A DNA stretch of 64,000 nt from CAYPTB01 sp964413535 (GCA_964413535.1 CAYPTB010000063.1:1-64000); one strand, 5' to 3'. Positions 34,549 to 44,086 are shown, counted from the first letter of the stretch. Numbers and translations: made by a program. Notes: generated by a model not told the origin, from the letters alone.

Positions 34549-36300
34549 ATGGCACTCGCTTCCAGGCGCATCAAGCAGTACGAGCTCGACCCCGTCGAGC
34601 TGGACCTCCGCATCAGTCAGGCACTCGAAGGCATGGACATGTCCGAGCTGGACACCCAGCTCTCGAACTCCGTCCGTGACATCCAGCCGGGCTCGATCGT
34701 CATCGCGACGGTCGATTCCGTCGACGAGCGCACGGGCATGGTCGTGATGGACATCGGCGGCAAGTCCGAGGGCTCCATCGCGCTCTCGGAGTTCGGCGAC
34801 CAGCTCCCGAAGCAAGGCGACACCTTCGAGGTCTACTACGCCGGACTCGACGAGCACGACACGGCGAACCTCTCCAAGCGCCGCGCGGACCGCCTGCGCG
34901 CCTGGGACCGCGTCTCGACCAAGTACCACGAGGGCGACGAGATCCACGGCATCGTCCAGCGCAAGATCAAGGGCGGACTGCTCGTCGACGTCGAAGGCGT
35001 CAACGTCTTCCTGCCCGCGAGCCAGGTCAACTTGCGCCGCACGCACGACATCTCCGACTTCCTCGGCGAGCCGATCCGCGCGCAGATCATCAAGATCGAC
35101 CCCGAGCGTATGAACATCGTCATCTCGCGCCGCAAGCTGCTCGAGGACGAGCGCGCGAAGCAGAAGGCGACCTTGCTCGAGGAGATCGAAGAGGGTCAGG
35201 TTCGGACCGGAACGGTCAAGAACATCGCCGACTTCGGTGTGTTCGTCGACCTCGGCGGCATCGACGGCCTGCTGCACATCACCGACATGTCGTGGGGACG
35301 CATCCAGCACCCGTCGCAGATGGTCCAGATGGACCAGGACCTCGAGGTCATGGTCTTGCGCGTCGACCGCGAGCGGGAGCGCATCGCCCTGGGGCTCAAG
35401 CAGAAGAACGCGTCACCCTGGGAGGGCATCGAAGCGCGCTACCCCGTCGCCAGCAAGCACGTCGGCGACGTCGTGAACATCATGTCCTACGGCGCCTTCG
35501 TGCGCCTCGAGGAGGGCATCGAGGGGCTCGTTCACATCTCCGAGATGTCCTGGACGCGGCGCGTCAACCACCCCTCCGAGCTCGTCAAGCCGGGCGACAA
35601 GATCGAGGTGGTCGTGCTCGAGATCGACATGGAGAAGCAGGAGATCTCGCTCGGCATGAAGCAGGCCGAGACGAACCCCTGGGACCTCGCCGCCTCGCAC
35701 TACCCGGTCGGCACCGTCATCGAGGGCCAGGTCCGCAACCTGACGTCCTACGGCGCCTTCGTGGAGATCGAGGAGGGCATCGACGGGCTCCTGCACGTCT
35801 CCGACATGAGCTGGACGAAGAAGGTCGCACACCCGTCCGAGATGGTGAAGAAGGGCGACCGGCTGCGCTGCGTCGTCCTGTCGGTCGACACCGACAAGAA
35901 GCGCATCGCGCTGGGGCTCAAGCAGCTCTCCAAGGATCCGTGGCAGGACGACATCCCGAACAACTACCACGTCGGGGACCTGCTCTCGGGCTACGTGACG
36001 AAGATCACGCACTTCGGAGCCTTCGTGAAGCTCGAGGAGGACCTCGAGGGCCTGCTGCACATCTCCGAGCTCTCCGATCACAAGATCGAGAGCCCCGAGG
36101 AGATCGTGAAGCCGGGCATGAAGATCGAGGTGCGCGTGATCCGCGTCGACATCGCCGAGCGCAAGATCGGGCTCTCGTTCGTGCACTCCGACTTCGAGGA
36201 GAACTCCGGGCGCGCCGGGGAATCGGCTCGGAAGGTCGAGGCGCCCACCGAGGGTGAGGTCGAGGCGACCGACGAAGACGTTCCCGAAGGGGACGCCTGA
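34549..36300 (+). CDS. rpsA: 30S ribosomal protein S1
   Basis: A 583-aa S1 with six S1/OB repeats, beginning near residues 44, 124, 210, 295, 382 and 468 (for example GDVVNIMSYGAFVRLEEGIEGLVHISEMSW and the closely similar following repeat, described in parts). Domains 3-6 show the canonical FGVFV/YGAFV and GLLHIS blocks; domains 1-2 are diverged, as in ribosome-binding S1. The tail is acidic (ATDEDVPEGDA). It binds mRNA at initiation. A 112-nt leader separates it from plsC and probably contains its own promoter and autoregulatory site, though no clear promoter is visible. Confidence 0.95.
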   Translation: MALASRRIKQYELDPVELDLRISQALEGMDMSELDTQLSNSVRDIQPGSIVIATVDSVDERTGMVVMDIGGKSEGSIALSEFGDQLPKQGDTFEVYYAGLDEHDTANLSKRRADRLRAWDRVSTKYHEGDEIHGIVQRKIKGGLLVDVEGVNVFLPASQVNLRRTHDISDFLGEPIRAQIIKIDPERMNIVISRRKLLEDERAKQKATLLEEIEEGQVRTGTVKNIADFGVFVDLGGIDGLLHITDMSWGRIQHPSQMVQMDQDLEVMVLRVDRERERIALGLKQKNASPWEGIEARYPVASKHVGDVVNIMSYGAFVRLEEGIEGLVHISEMSWTRRVNHPSELVKPGDKIEVVVLEIDMEKQEISLGMKQAETNPWDLAASHYPVGTVIEGQVRNLTSYGAFVEIEEGIDGLLHVSDMSWTKKVAHPSEMVKKGDRLRCVVLSVDTDKKRIALGLKQLSKDPWQDDIPNNYHVGDLLSGYVTKITHFGAFVKLEEDLEGLLHISELSDHKIESPEEIVKPGMKIEVRVIRVDIAERKIGLSFVHSDFEENSGRAGESARKVEAPTEGEVEATDEDVPEGDA

Positions 36301-36351
36301 CCGGCGCCGGGAGTCCTCGTGCTCCCTCGCTACCCTGCTCGAATCGGGGCG

Positions 36352-37311
36352 ATGGCGCTTCGATTCCTCCTCCTCGCCGGCGCGGCCTGCGTCGCGCCGC
36401 GCGAGGGGGGTGAGCTCGAGGGGGACCTCGAGCCGCACTTCCAGCACGCCCTGGAGCAGCTCGGCCGCGCGGTCGCGGCGGACGACGACGCGGTGGCGCG
36501 GCGCATCCTGGGCGGCATCCTCGCGCGACGTCCCACCGGCCGGGCGCTCGAGCTGGCGCTCGAGTTCGATGCCGTGCTGGACGGCAGGGACCTCGCGCGC
36601 GATCTCGTTCTCGAACTCCGGGTCGAGAGCTCGGGCGACGCCCAGAACCCCAGCCACCAGCTCTCGCTCGTGTGTCGTTCGCCTGCGACCCTCCCGATTC
36701 GGCTCGACTTGCCGCCGCCGACCCTGGAGCAGGTCACGACCTGGGCCTTCGCGGCCGGCACCGAGCAGCGGATGGTCGAGAACCGCACGCTGTACGAATT
36801 CCCCGGCGCGGTCGTTCCCCCGGGGACGGACCTCGTGCTCGATCTGGGAGGGCACGCCGCACCGCTTCGCAACGCCATCGCCAGGCGCGACCATTGGCGC
36901 ATGACGACGCGCTCGGGGACGGTCCAGCTCGGCGAACGCTCGCTCCCGCTGCGGGCGCCCGTCGTTCGAAGCTGCGAAGCGGTGGCGCTCGCGCCGTTCC
37001 TTCCGGGAGGAACCGTCGAGCCCGAAGTGCTCGTGGAGTACGTCCGGCGCGAGACGATCGCGCTGCCCCCGCTCATGGAGCGCGCGGTGCGCATCGCGCC
37101 CTCGCGCGGGAGCGAGGCGATCGCGCTCATCGCGGGTATCGTCTCCGAGCTCGACGACGAGCGTCTCTCCACGATCGCGCCCGCCCTGCGCTGGCTGTCC
37201 CACACGGCGCGTCTCGGAGCGGATCCCCGGGCGTGGCGAAGGGCGCTCGAGAGTGGGGGGGCCGACGTGGTCTCGGTTCCCGGATTGGACCTCCCGGACC
37301 GCACGAGGTGA
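36352..37311 (+). CDS. Unknown exported protein upstream of tyrS
   Basis: A 319-aa protein. ATG 36352 is preferred over GTG 36319 because it puts a signal peptide (ALRFLLLAGAACVAP) right at the N-terminus; Cys near residue 13 could be lipidated, but the lipobox is weak. The mature part starts with an acidic helical segment (FQHALEQLGRAVAADDDAVARRIL), then a beta-rich middle (LALEFDAVLDGRDLARDLVLELRVES, described in part) and a C-terminal helical region. No family recognised. It lies 3 nt before tyrS and about 50 nt after rpsA, so it is transcribed with housekeeping genes. Confidence 0.6.
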   Translation: MALRFLLLAGAACVAPREGGELEGDLEPHFQHALEQLGRAVAADDDAVARRILGGILARRPTGRALELALEFDAVLDGRDLARDLVLELRVESSGDAQNPSHQLSLVCRSPATLPIRLDLPPPTLEQVTTWAFAAGTEQRMVENRTLYEFPGAVVPPGTDLVLDLGGHAAPLRNAIARRDHWRMTTRSGTVQLGERSLPLRAPVVRSCEAVALAPFLPGGTVEPEVLVEYVRRETIALPPLMERAVRIAPSRGSEAIALIAGIVSELDDERLSTIAPALRWLSHTARLGADPRAWRRALESGGADVVSVPGLDLPDRTR

Positions 37312-37314
37312 GCC

Positions 37315-38529
37315 TTGGACGAGCGCACACGCAGCGAGCTGGACGTCTTTCGCAAGAACGCCGTCGATTTGGTGGGTGAGGCGGAGCTGGCGCAGCGCCT
37401 GCAGCGCGCGCGGGCCGGCGCCCGGCCCTTGCGCGTCAAGTTCGGGATGGATCCGAGCTCACCCGACCTGCACGTCGGCCACGCGATTCCGCTGCTCAAG
37501 CTGAGAGCGCTCCAGGAGCTCGGGCACACGATCGTCCTGATCGTGGGGGACGCGACGGCGCTCGTGGGGGATCCCTCGGGACGCAACAAGCTGCGCCCAG
37601 AGCTCACGCGCGCGGAGGTCCTGCACAACCTGGCGACGTACGTGGAGCAGGCGGGGCGGGTGCTCGACATGGCGCGCACCGAAGTCCGTCACAACTCCGA
37701 GTGGTTCGACCGCATGACCTTCGAGGACGTCCTGCGGCTGGCCGGACGCATGACCGTCGCGCAGATGATCGAGCGCGACACCTTCCAGGACCGCATGCGC
37801 GCGAACGAGCCCATCGGCATCCACGAGTTCCTCTATCCGTTGATGCAGGGCTGGGACTCCGTGGAGATTCGCTGCGACGTGGAGATCGGCGGGAGCGATC
37901 AGCTCTTCAACCTGCTCGTCGGCCGGCGGCTGCAGGAACAGGTTGGGCAGCCGCCGCAGGTTTGCATGACCTTCCCGCTCGTCAACGGCCTCGATGGCCG
38001 CAAGATGAGCAAGTCCTACGGCAACGCCATCGGCCTCTGCGACGCGCCGGAGGACGCCTACGGCAAGGTCATGGCGCTCCCGGACGACGCCATGGCGGTC
38101 TGGTTCCCGTTGCTCACGCCCCTGTCCGAGGGCGAGCTGTCGGCCGTCCTCGCGGGTCATCCGCGCGCCGCCAAGGCGCGGCTCGCGTGGGAGGTCACGC
38201 GACGCTTCCACGGCGATTCCGCTGCGGACGCCGCGCAGAGCGCCTTCGATCGCCGCTTCCGCGATCGCGAGCTGCCCGAGAACGTCCCCGAGCGCGTCTT
38301 CGAGGGCGAGTGGAGCGAGGAGGGCGTTCCGCTGTTCGCACTCGTGCGCGGCGCGGAGCTGGCTCCCACGGGCTCCGAAGCGCGGCGTTTGATCGAGCAG
38401 GGCGGCGTGCGCGTCGACGGCGAGGTCGTCCGCGACGCGAACCAGCGCGTCGCTCGTCCGGCCGATCGCCTGCTGCTGCAGGTCGGGAAACGGCGCGTCT
38501 CCTGGATTCGAGCGCGTCCCGCGACCTGA
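37315..38529 (+). CDS. tyrS: Tyrosyl-tRNA synthetase
   Basis: A 404-aa class I aminoacyl-tRNA synthetase with TTG start 37315. HVGH at residues 53-56 is the HIGH motif, KMSKS from residue 230 is the second signature, and GGSDQLFNLLVGR is the tyrosine/adenylate-binding region. The C-terminal S4-like domain (EARRLIEQGGVRVDGEVV) binds tRNA. The length and KMSKS form suit the TyrZ-like branch rather than the E. coli TyrS. It ends immediately against the convergent DUF1573 gene, with the two stops adjacent. Confidence 0.93.
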   Translation: MDERTRSELDVFRKNAVDLVGEAELAQRLQRARAGARPLRVKFGMDPSSPDLHVGHAIPLLKLRALQELGHTIVLIVGDATALVGDPSGRNKLRPELTRAEVLHNLATYVEQAGRVLDMARTEVRHNSEWFDRMTFEDVLRLAGRMTVAQMIERDTFQDRMRANEPIGIHEFLYPLMQGWDSVEIRCDVEIGGSDQLFNLLVGRRLQEQVGQPPQVCMTFPLVNGLDGRKMSKSYGNAIGLCDAPEDAYGKVMALPDDAMAVWFPLLTPLSEGELSAVLAGHPRAAKARLAWEVTRRFHGDSAADAAQSAFDRRFRDRELPENVPERVFEGEWSEEGVPLFALVRGAELAPTGSEARRLIEQGGVRVDGEVVRDANQRVARPADRLLLQVGKRRVSWIRARPAT

Positions 38530-39726
38530 TCAGTAGCTCGCGTAGGTCAAGCTGAGCTCGGGGTGTTGCGGATCGTCCGTGCGCACGACCACCGTGCCGG
38601 AAAAGCGCTTGTCGACGGCGTCGGGTAGTGCCCGGACGCGCAGGTTCCATTGGGAGCTCCGTCCCGCCGAATCGGGCTCGACGGGCTCGAACTCCACCCG
38701 GATCGAGTCGCGCGCCGACCCGCCGGGCTCGGCGGAGAGGACCAGGAGCCGCATTCCGGGCACGTTGGCCGCGAGCGTGACGAGCGCTTCCTTTCCTCCG
38801 TCGTCCCCACCCTCGCGCAGGATCACTTGCGGAGGACGCAGCTCCACGTCGGCGATGCCCCCGCCGGAGATGCGCAGCAGGAACGGGCGGCCCGGCATCC
38901 CGTCCTTCGTCTCGCTTTGGAGCTCGATCTCCCGCTGGAAGATGCCGAGCGGAATCGGCGGGAGCGCCTCGACCTCGACGCGCCAAGCGTCCCGGCCTTC
39001 TTCCTGGACGAGCGAGGCCACGAGCCCGTCGGGCACCGCCCCGAGCGCCGCGATCCGGGCGCCGCTCGAACCGACGGGGAGCACCTGCGCCGTCGTCTTC
39101 CCGCCCACCGAGACCGGCATGCGCCTCAGATCGGTGTTCAGAGCTCGAAAGGGCTGTTCGACGAGGATCGAGCACTCGAGCGTCAGGAACGGATCCGCTT
39201 CCGACGTGGTCGTCACGCGCACCTGCATCAGCTTGTGGACGTTCTTCTCACGGATCCGTACCGAATCGATCACGACCCCGAGCTCGACCAGGGCTCCCGG
39301 GGGGACGGTCAGGATCTCGGGCTCGTTCGTCGCATCGCCTTGGACCACGACACCGTCCGCGTTCGTGTAGCTCACGAACGGGACCGTGCAGCCACAGCTC
39401 GGGCTCATACGCGAGATCGTCACCGGGACGGGATCGCTGTTCCTGAGCCGGAACACGTGCTGCGCGACCTCTCCATCGGGCACGGCGCCGAAGTCGTGGT
39501 AGTAGGGGCGCGCCTGCCCGGGCAGCGCGCCGTGTCCGTGCCCCTCGTGTCCATGCCCTTCGTGCCCGCTGACCGCGCCCGGAGGTTCCGCGTCCGCCGT
39601 GGGCGCGTCGAGGGGGACGAGCCCGCGCGTCGTCGTCGGCTCCACGGCACCGGGTTCGGACTTCGAGCAGGCGGCCGGCAACAGGGCTATCAGGAAGAAG
39701 AGGGCCGGATCCCAATGGGTTCTCAT
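38530..39726 (-). CDS. DUF1573 lipoprotein with histidine-rich linker
   Basis: A 398-aa lipoprotein: the signal LFFLIALLPAAC puts Cys20 at the lipidation site. A linker containing GHEGHGHEGHGHG (about residues 54-66) could bind metal. HDFGAVPDGEVAQHVFRLRN and SCGCTVPF form a DUF1573 (Ig-like) domain, and two or three further beta-sandwich segments follow. DUF1573 proteins are abundant in Planctomycetota and Bacteroidota; molecular role unknown, probably envelope-associated. It is divergent from the membrane-anchored unknown gene at 39.9 kb with a 167-nt shared upstream region. Confidence 0.8.
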   Translation of the reverse strand: MRTHWDPALFFLIALLPAACSKSEPGAVEPTTTRGLVPLDAPTADAEPPGAVSGHEGHGHEGHGHGALPGQARPYYHDFGAVPDGEVAQHVFRLRNSDPVPVTISRMSPSCGCTVPFVSYTNADGVVVQGDATNEPEILTVPPGALVELGVVIDSVRIREKNVHKLMQVRVTTTSEADPFLTLECSILVEQPFRALNTDLRRMPVSVGGKTTAQVLPVGSSGARIAALGAVPDGLVASLVQEEGRDAWRVEVEALPPIPLGIFQREIELQSETKDGMPGRPFLLRISGGGIADVELRPPQVILREGGDDGGKEALVTLAANVPGMRLLVLSAEPGGSARDSIRVEFEPVEPDSAGRSSQWNLRVRALPDAVDKRFSGTVVVRTDDPQHPELSLTYASY

Positions 39727-39893
39727 GAAGGAGGTTCCGTTTACGTAGCTCTCGCGGTAGCGTTGGTTCCGGGGCCGGGTAGCATAAGCTCGAGGGCACC
39801 TGGACCCGCCGAGGCGCGTCTTATCGAGGCGCTAGCAGCGGGTCCGCGACGGGACCGCGCGATCCTTCCCACGGAACCTACCTCGCACGAGCC

Positions 39894-40535
39894 ATGAAGA
39901 GACGCGACAAGCTGTATCTGGTCGGAACCTTCGTCCTGCTCGCGAGCGTCGGCACGACGGCGATGCTGATCGGGGGAAGGGATTCCCTTCCGATCGGCGA
40001 GCCGACACCCGCGCCGGTCATCGGTGCGGACAAGTTCGGTGTCGAGACGCAGCGGACCATCGCGAAGATGCCCGGTTCGGAAGAGATTCCCCAGGAGTTC
40101 AAGGAGGCCGAGAACTACCTGCTCGATCGCTGGGGTCACATGGAGGACGCGGGACTCGCCGCGCCGGGGATCATGCCCGAGGGCGACATGTACTTCCAGG
40201 ACCGGCGCGTGCTGGCCGGGGTGCGCGGCAACGGGAAGCCGATCTACGCGAAGACCTACCTCCGTCTCGAGCGCTTCCGGGGTCCGGTCGCGAACAAGAA
40301 CTCGGGACTGGATGCGGCGCTGGACAGCCCTCCGGCGGTGAAGGCCTTCACGAATGCGGAAGCGCAGGCCAAGGCGACGATCTCGTCGATCAAGAAGCGC
40401 TCGGCGAGCATGGGCGATTACAAGGACGTCGCCAACAAGCTGCGTCCCATCGAGGACATTCCCGGGTCCCAGTTCCGGCCGCGCGGCGATGGGACGGACT
40501 CCAGCCCCGCGGCGGACCTCGGCGGGAACGATTGA
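39894..40535 (+). CDS. Unknown protein with N-terminal membrane anchor
   Basis: A 213-aa protein whose residues 7-27 (LYLVGTFVLLASVGTTAMLIG) form a signal anchor after a basic start (MKRRDK). The periplasmic part contains FKEAENYLLDRWGHMEDAGL, VLAGVRGNGKPIYAKTYLRLERF and a polar, disordered C-terminus. No domain recognised. It is followed by glyA after 91 nt. Confidence 0.6.
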   Translation: MKRRDKLYLVGTFVLLASVGTTAMLIGGRDSLPIGEPTPAPVIGADKFGVETQRTIAKMPGSEEIPQEFKEAENYLLDRWGHMEDAGLAAPGIMPEGDMYFQDRRVLAGVRGNGKPIYAKTYLRLERFRGPVANKNSGLDAALDSPPAVKAFTNAEAQAKATISSIKKRSASMGDYKDVANKLRPIEDIPGSQFRPRGDGTDSSPAADLGGND

Positions 40536-40626
40536 GCTAGAGCGTTCCCCGAGCGACGTGCGAGGCGTCGGCGTGCCGCGGCCGTCGGCGCTTCGCGGCA
40601 TCTTTGGCCGCGGTCAGGAGAACGGG

Positions 40627-41883
40627 ATGGATCCGTCGAAACGCGACGACGCCGTCTGGACGGCCATCGCCCGCGAAGGGGAGAGACAGGAGCGGCAGCT
40701 CGAGCTCATCGCCTCCGAGAACCACACCTCGCGCGAGGTGATGGCCGCGATGGGGACGCTGCTCACGAACAAGTACGCCGAGGGCTATCCCGGTCGGCGC
40801 TACTACGGCGGGTGCGAGCACGTCGACGAGATCGAGGAGCTGTGCCGCGAGCGCGCGAAGGAGCTCTTCGGCGCCGAACGGGCGAACGTCCAGCCGCACA
40901 GCGGCACGCAGGCCAACATCGCCGCGCTCATGGCGTTGTGCGAGCCCGGGGACCGGGTGCTGGGGATGTCCCTCGACCACGGCGGCCACCTCTCCCACGG
41001 CCACCCGAAGAACTTCTCTGGGATCTTCTACCACTTCGATTCCTACGGAGTGGAGCGCGAGACGGAGCGGATCGACATGGACCGCGTGCGCGAGAAGGCG
41101 CTCGAGTTCCGTCCGAAGGTGCTCCTCGCGGGAGCCTCGGCCTACTCGCGCACTCTCGACTTCGCGGCCTTCGCGTCCATCGCCGCGGAGTGCGGGGCGC
41201 ACTTGATGGTGGACATGGCGCACATCGCCGGGCTCGTCGCAGCGGGCGTCCACGAGAGCCCGGTTCCCCACGCTGCGGTCACGACGATGACGACGCACAA
41301 GACGCTGCGCGGCCCGCGCGGAGGTCTGATCGTGTGTGGCGCCGATTGGATCAAGCAAATCAACAGCACGGTCTTTCCGGGCGGGCAGGGAGGGCCATTG
41401 ATGCACGTCATCGCCGCGAAGGCCGTGGCGCTCGGCGAAGCTCTGCGCCCCGACTTCAAGGAGTACGGTCGCGCCACGGTCGCGAACGCCCGCACGCTCG
41501 CCGCGTCGCTCACGGAGCGCGGATTGCGGATCGTATCGGGGGGAACCGACAACCACCTGATGTTGGTGGACGTCTCCGTGCTCGGACTCGTCGGAGCCGA
41601 AGCCGAGCTCGCGCTCCACGAAGTGGACATCACGGTCAACAAGAACTTGATCCCCTACGATCGGGAGCCGCCCATGAAGGCTTCCGGCGTCCGCGTGGGA
41701 ACCGCGGCCGTCACGACGCGCGGGATGGGCGAGGAGGAGATGGAGCGCCTCGGTGGCTGGATCGCCGACGTGCTGTCGGCGCCGGGCTCGGCGTCGGTGG
41801 GGGCCAGGGTTCGGCGCGAGGTCGCCGAGGTGGCGGCCCGGTTCCCGATCTACGGACTAGAGCCGGCAACCAGGCCCGCGTGA
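40627..41883 (+). CDS. glyA: Serine hydroxymethyltransferase
   Basis: A 418-aa PLP enzyme starting at ATG 40627 (AGGAGA a few bases upstream). LIASENHTSREVM and NKYAEGYPGRRYYGGCEHVDEIE are family hallmarks, and TTHKTLRGPRGG holds the Schiff-base lysine K225. It interconverts serine and glycine while charging tetrahydrofolate with a one-carbon unit, supplying purine synthesis, for which purC and purE lie close by. It ends in a strong hairpin shared with the convergent small gene. Confidence 0.95.
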   Translation: MDPSKRDDAVWTAIAREGERQERQLELIASENHTSREVMAAMGTLLTNKYAEGYPGRRYYGGCEHVDEIEELCRERAKELFGAERANVQPHSGTQANIAALMALCEPGDRVLGMSLDHGGHLSHGHPKNFSGIFYHFDSYGVERETERIDMDRVREKALEFRPKVLLAGASAYSRTLDFAAFASIAAECGAHLMVDMAHIAGLVAAGVHESPVPHAAVTTMTTHKTLRGPRGGLIVCGADWIKQINSTVFPGGQGGPLMHVIAAKAVALGEALRPDFKEYGRATVANARTLAASLTERGLRIVSGGTDNHLMLVDVSVLGLVGAEAELALHEVDITVNKNLIPYDREPPMKASGVRVGTAAVTTRGMGEEEMERLGGWIADVLSAPGSASVGARVRREVAEVAARFPIYGLEPATRPA

Positions 41884-41888
41884 GTTCG

Positions 41889-41914
41889 CGAGCGGACGCC
41901 GTTCGGTCCGCTCG
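41889..41914. terminator. Bidirectional hairpin between glyA and the small conserved gene
   Basis: CGAGCGGAC (41889-41897) and GTCCGCTCG (41906-41914) are a perfect 9-bp inverted repeat with an 8-nt loop. It begins 5 nt after the glyA stop and lies 15 nt from the convergent gene's stop. There is no T-tract. Confidence 0.55.
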
Positions 41915-41929
41915 GTCACGTTCGAACAC

Positions 41930-42244
41930 TCAGGGCTTCGTGTACCCGAGCTCGAGGGCGATCTTGAAGATCTCGCTCCAGTTGGGGAAGAGCCGCGCGT
42001 TGTCGAGCTTGTAGTCGTCGACCGCCCGTTCGAGTTCGCGCAGCTCCGAGCTCCCGGCAGGGGACTTCAGGTAGCCGAGCGTGTCCAGGACGTCGATCAC
42101 GTGCTCGAGCGTCACGATGGAGACCATGTGCGCCCGCCGGTATTCGTCGATGGCGGAGATGAACTCGAACGTGTCGGGAGTCAGCTCGTCCGGCCGGGGG
42201 ACGCGGGTTTTCGGAGGGGACTTGGTGGGCTTCTTCTCGATCAT
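41930..42244 (-). CDS. Small conserved protein of unknown function
   Basis: A 104-aa soluble protein; ATG 42244 (MIEKKPTKSPPK) is preferred over the longer start at 42298 because it gives the Lys/Pro-rich N-terminus usual for such proteins. The core pattern, LTPDTFEFISAIDEYRRAH, then VIDVLDTLGY and PNWSEIFKIALELGY, recalls small hypothetical proteins I have seen in many planctomycetes and other bacteria with an LTPxxxEFxxAIDxYRR pattern. The repeated helix-LGY layout suggests a small helical DNA- or protein-binding module, but no function is known. It lies 162 nt downstream of the sulfatase-like gene on the same strand. Confidence 0.65.
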   Translation of the reverse strand: MIEKKPTKSPPKTRVPRPDELTPDTFEFISAIDEYRRAHMVSIVTLEHVIDVLDTLGYLKSPAGSSELRELERAVDDYKLDNARLFPNWSEIFKIALELGYTKP

Positions 42245-42406
42245 GGTGCGGATCCTTGGGTGCGACCGCGCCGCTCGGGACGCGGATCGGGTGCGCACGC
42301 TTCGGAAGCGCGAACGGGTCTTCTGAACTGGAACTGGCGATCCGCGGCCGGTTTGCCGTGCGCACCGGAAGCCCTTTCTCGGCCCGCCTCGACGCCGTCC
42401 TCGCGC

Positions 42407-44086
42407 TCACTCTCGACCCGGATCGCCGTCGGACCGCGGCCCGGGTCCGACGTCGGGCGGCGGGTGCGGACCCAAGCCCCACGGGCGCGCGAAACCCGGG
42501 GACGCCGAGCCTGTGTCGTCCGTGTAGCCGAGGTCGGACAGCTCGTCCTCGAAGACTTCACGGATGCGCGTCGAGCGGAACTCGTCGGGTGAGTGCTCGA
42601 GGGCATCGAAGCGGGTCCGCAAGCGCGCGAGCTCCGCGTCGAGCGTCCGCATGGCGCTCGTGACCGACGGGTGCTGCGGGTCGTTCTCCGGATGTTGCTC
42701 GCCAGGATCGGTGCCGAGGTCGAAGCACAGGACCTCCTTCACGCGCAAGCGCCCCTCGCGATCCACGGCGAGCCGCCGAATGAGCTTCGTCTCCGGCGTG
42801 CGCAGCGCGTCGAACAGGACGGGCGGTCCTTCGGCCGGCATCAGGACGAGCGTCGACACGACCGGGATGGCGGACAGCCCTTCGCCGCGCAACGCCGGAA
42901 CGAGCGAGCGGCCGTCCATGCTGCGAGGGACGGGGAGGCCCAGCGCGTCGAGGATCGTCGGCGCGACGTCCGACAGGCTCACCTGCTCCTCGACGGTGGC
43001 CGGACGCGAGGGCACCGCGGACGCGGCCGGAAGGCGGACGAGGAGTGGGACGCGCAGGAGCTCGTCGAAGAGGGAATGGCGATGCCCGCGGCCCCCGTGC
43101 TCGAAGAACTCGTCACCGTGATCGGAAGTGACGACGATCAGCGCGTCGTCGAAGCGGCCGGCGGACCGGAGCTCGTCGAGCATCTCGCCCACGGCCGCGT
43201 CCGTCCAGCCGATCTCGCCGCGATAGAGCGCGATGACGTGCTCGAGATCGCGCGCACCGATGCGCCTCCTCGGCGTCGCGTCGGGATCGAAGACGCGCAG
43301 GTCTCGGTAGTAGTCTCGTCCGTCCATCTCTCCGGCGTAGTCGGGGTCGAAGCGCGTGTCCCAGGGGGCCGGCGGAACGTAGTCGTAGTGGGGATCGAAG
43401 AGGTGGACGAACAGGAACAGCGGCTCGTCGTCGTCGACGCGACGCACGATCTCGCGCACGCGCTCGACCACCCGGCCGGAGGTCACGTCCTGGTGCCCGA
43501 GCACGTCGCGACCTCCCAGGATTCGGCGCGCTTGGTCGAAGTCGCCCGCTGCGACGGCGCGCCGGTACTCGCGCTCCAACAGGTCGCCGTCCGTCATCGC
43601 GTTCGCGTACAGGTCGAACCCGCGCGCGAAGCCGTACTCGCCGGCGACGAACCAACCCGTCCAGAAGCCCGCCGTGAACCAACCGGCCGCGTGCAGGATC
43701 TCGGGCAGGGTGGGCGTCGAGGGATCGATGGCGACGTCGTCGTACTGCACGCCGTGCAGCACCGGCGGAGAGCCCGTGAAGAGTTGCGCGTGGGCGGGCA
43801 AGGTCCAACTGGAGCCCGAGATCGCCTGGGTGAAGACGGTGCCTTCGCGCGCGAGCTCCGTGAGGCGCGGAGACGCCGCGGGATCGCGGAACGTCAACGC
43901 GTCGGCGCGGACGCTGTCGAGCGAGACGAGCACGACGCTCGGCGCTCGCTCGGAGCAGCTCCCCGCGAGACCCAAAGGTGCGGCCGCGGAGAGGCAAGTG
44001 AGGAGGGCGCGTCGCAGGGCGCGCCCCTCGGAGAAGGGGACCCGCCGTGCGCCGAACTCGCTCTGAACGCTAGAGCCTTCCACCAC
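42407..44086 (-). CDS. Sulfatase/alkaline-phosphatase-superfamily lipoprotein with Thr at the nucleophile position
   Basis: A 559-aa protein. A basic/hydrophobic leader ends in GLAGSC (Cys44), so it may be lipidated. VLVSLDSVRADAL is the first metal-binding motif, VVTSDHGDEF the second, and HGGRGHRHSLFDE the third. The position of the sulfatase Cys/Ser-x-Pro-x-Arg reads TLPAH (Thr95 to His99), so formylglycine cannot form; a phosphodiesterase, phosphatase or phosphotransferase is more likely than a sulfatase. The N-terminus overlaps the mtnA stop by 17 nt. The proline/glycine-rich C-terminal tail is probably disordered. Confidence 0.75.
   Translation of the reverse strand: MVEGSSVQSEFGARRVPFSEGRALRRALLTCLSAAAPLGLAGSCSERAPSVVLVSLDSVRADALTFRDPAASPRLTELAREGTVFTQAISGSSWTLPAHAQLFTGSPPVLHGVQYDDVAIDPSTPTLPEILHAAGWFTAGFWTGWFVAGEYGFARGFDLYANAMTDGDLLEREYRRAVAAGDFDQARRILGGRDVLGHQDVTSGRVVERVREIVRRVDDDEPLFLFVHLFDPHYDYVPPAPWDTRFDPDYAGEMDGRDYYRDLRVFDPDATPRRRIGARDLEHVIALYRGEIGWTDAAVGEMLDELRSAGRFDDALIVVTSDHGDEFFEHGGRGHRHSLFDELLRVPLLVRLPAASAVPSRPATVEEQVSLSDVAPTILDALGLPVPRSMDGRSLVPALRGEGLSAIPVVSTLVLMPAEGPPVLFDALRTPETKLIRRLAVDREGRLRVKEVLCFDLGTDPGEQHPENDPQHPSVTSAMRTLDAELARLRTRFDALEHSPDEFRSTRIREVFEDELSDLGYTDDTGSASPGFARPWGLGPHPPPDVGPGPRSDGDPGRE

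Noticed and set aside
36319..36351. GTG 36319 as the start of the unknown gene before tyrS
   Set aside because: It would put eleven polar residues ahead of the signal peptide; ATG 36352 gives a normal signal peptide.
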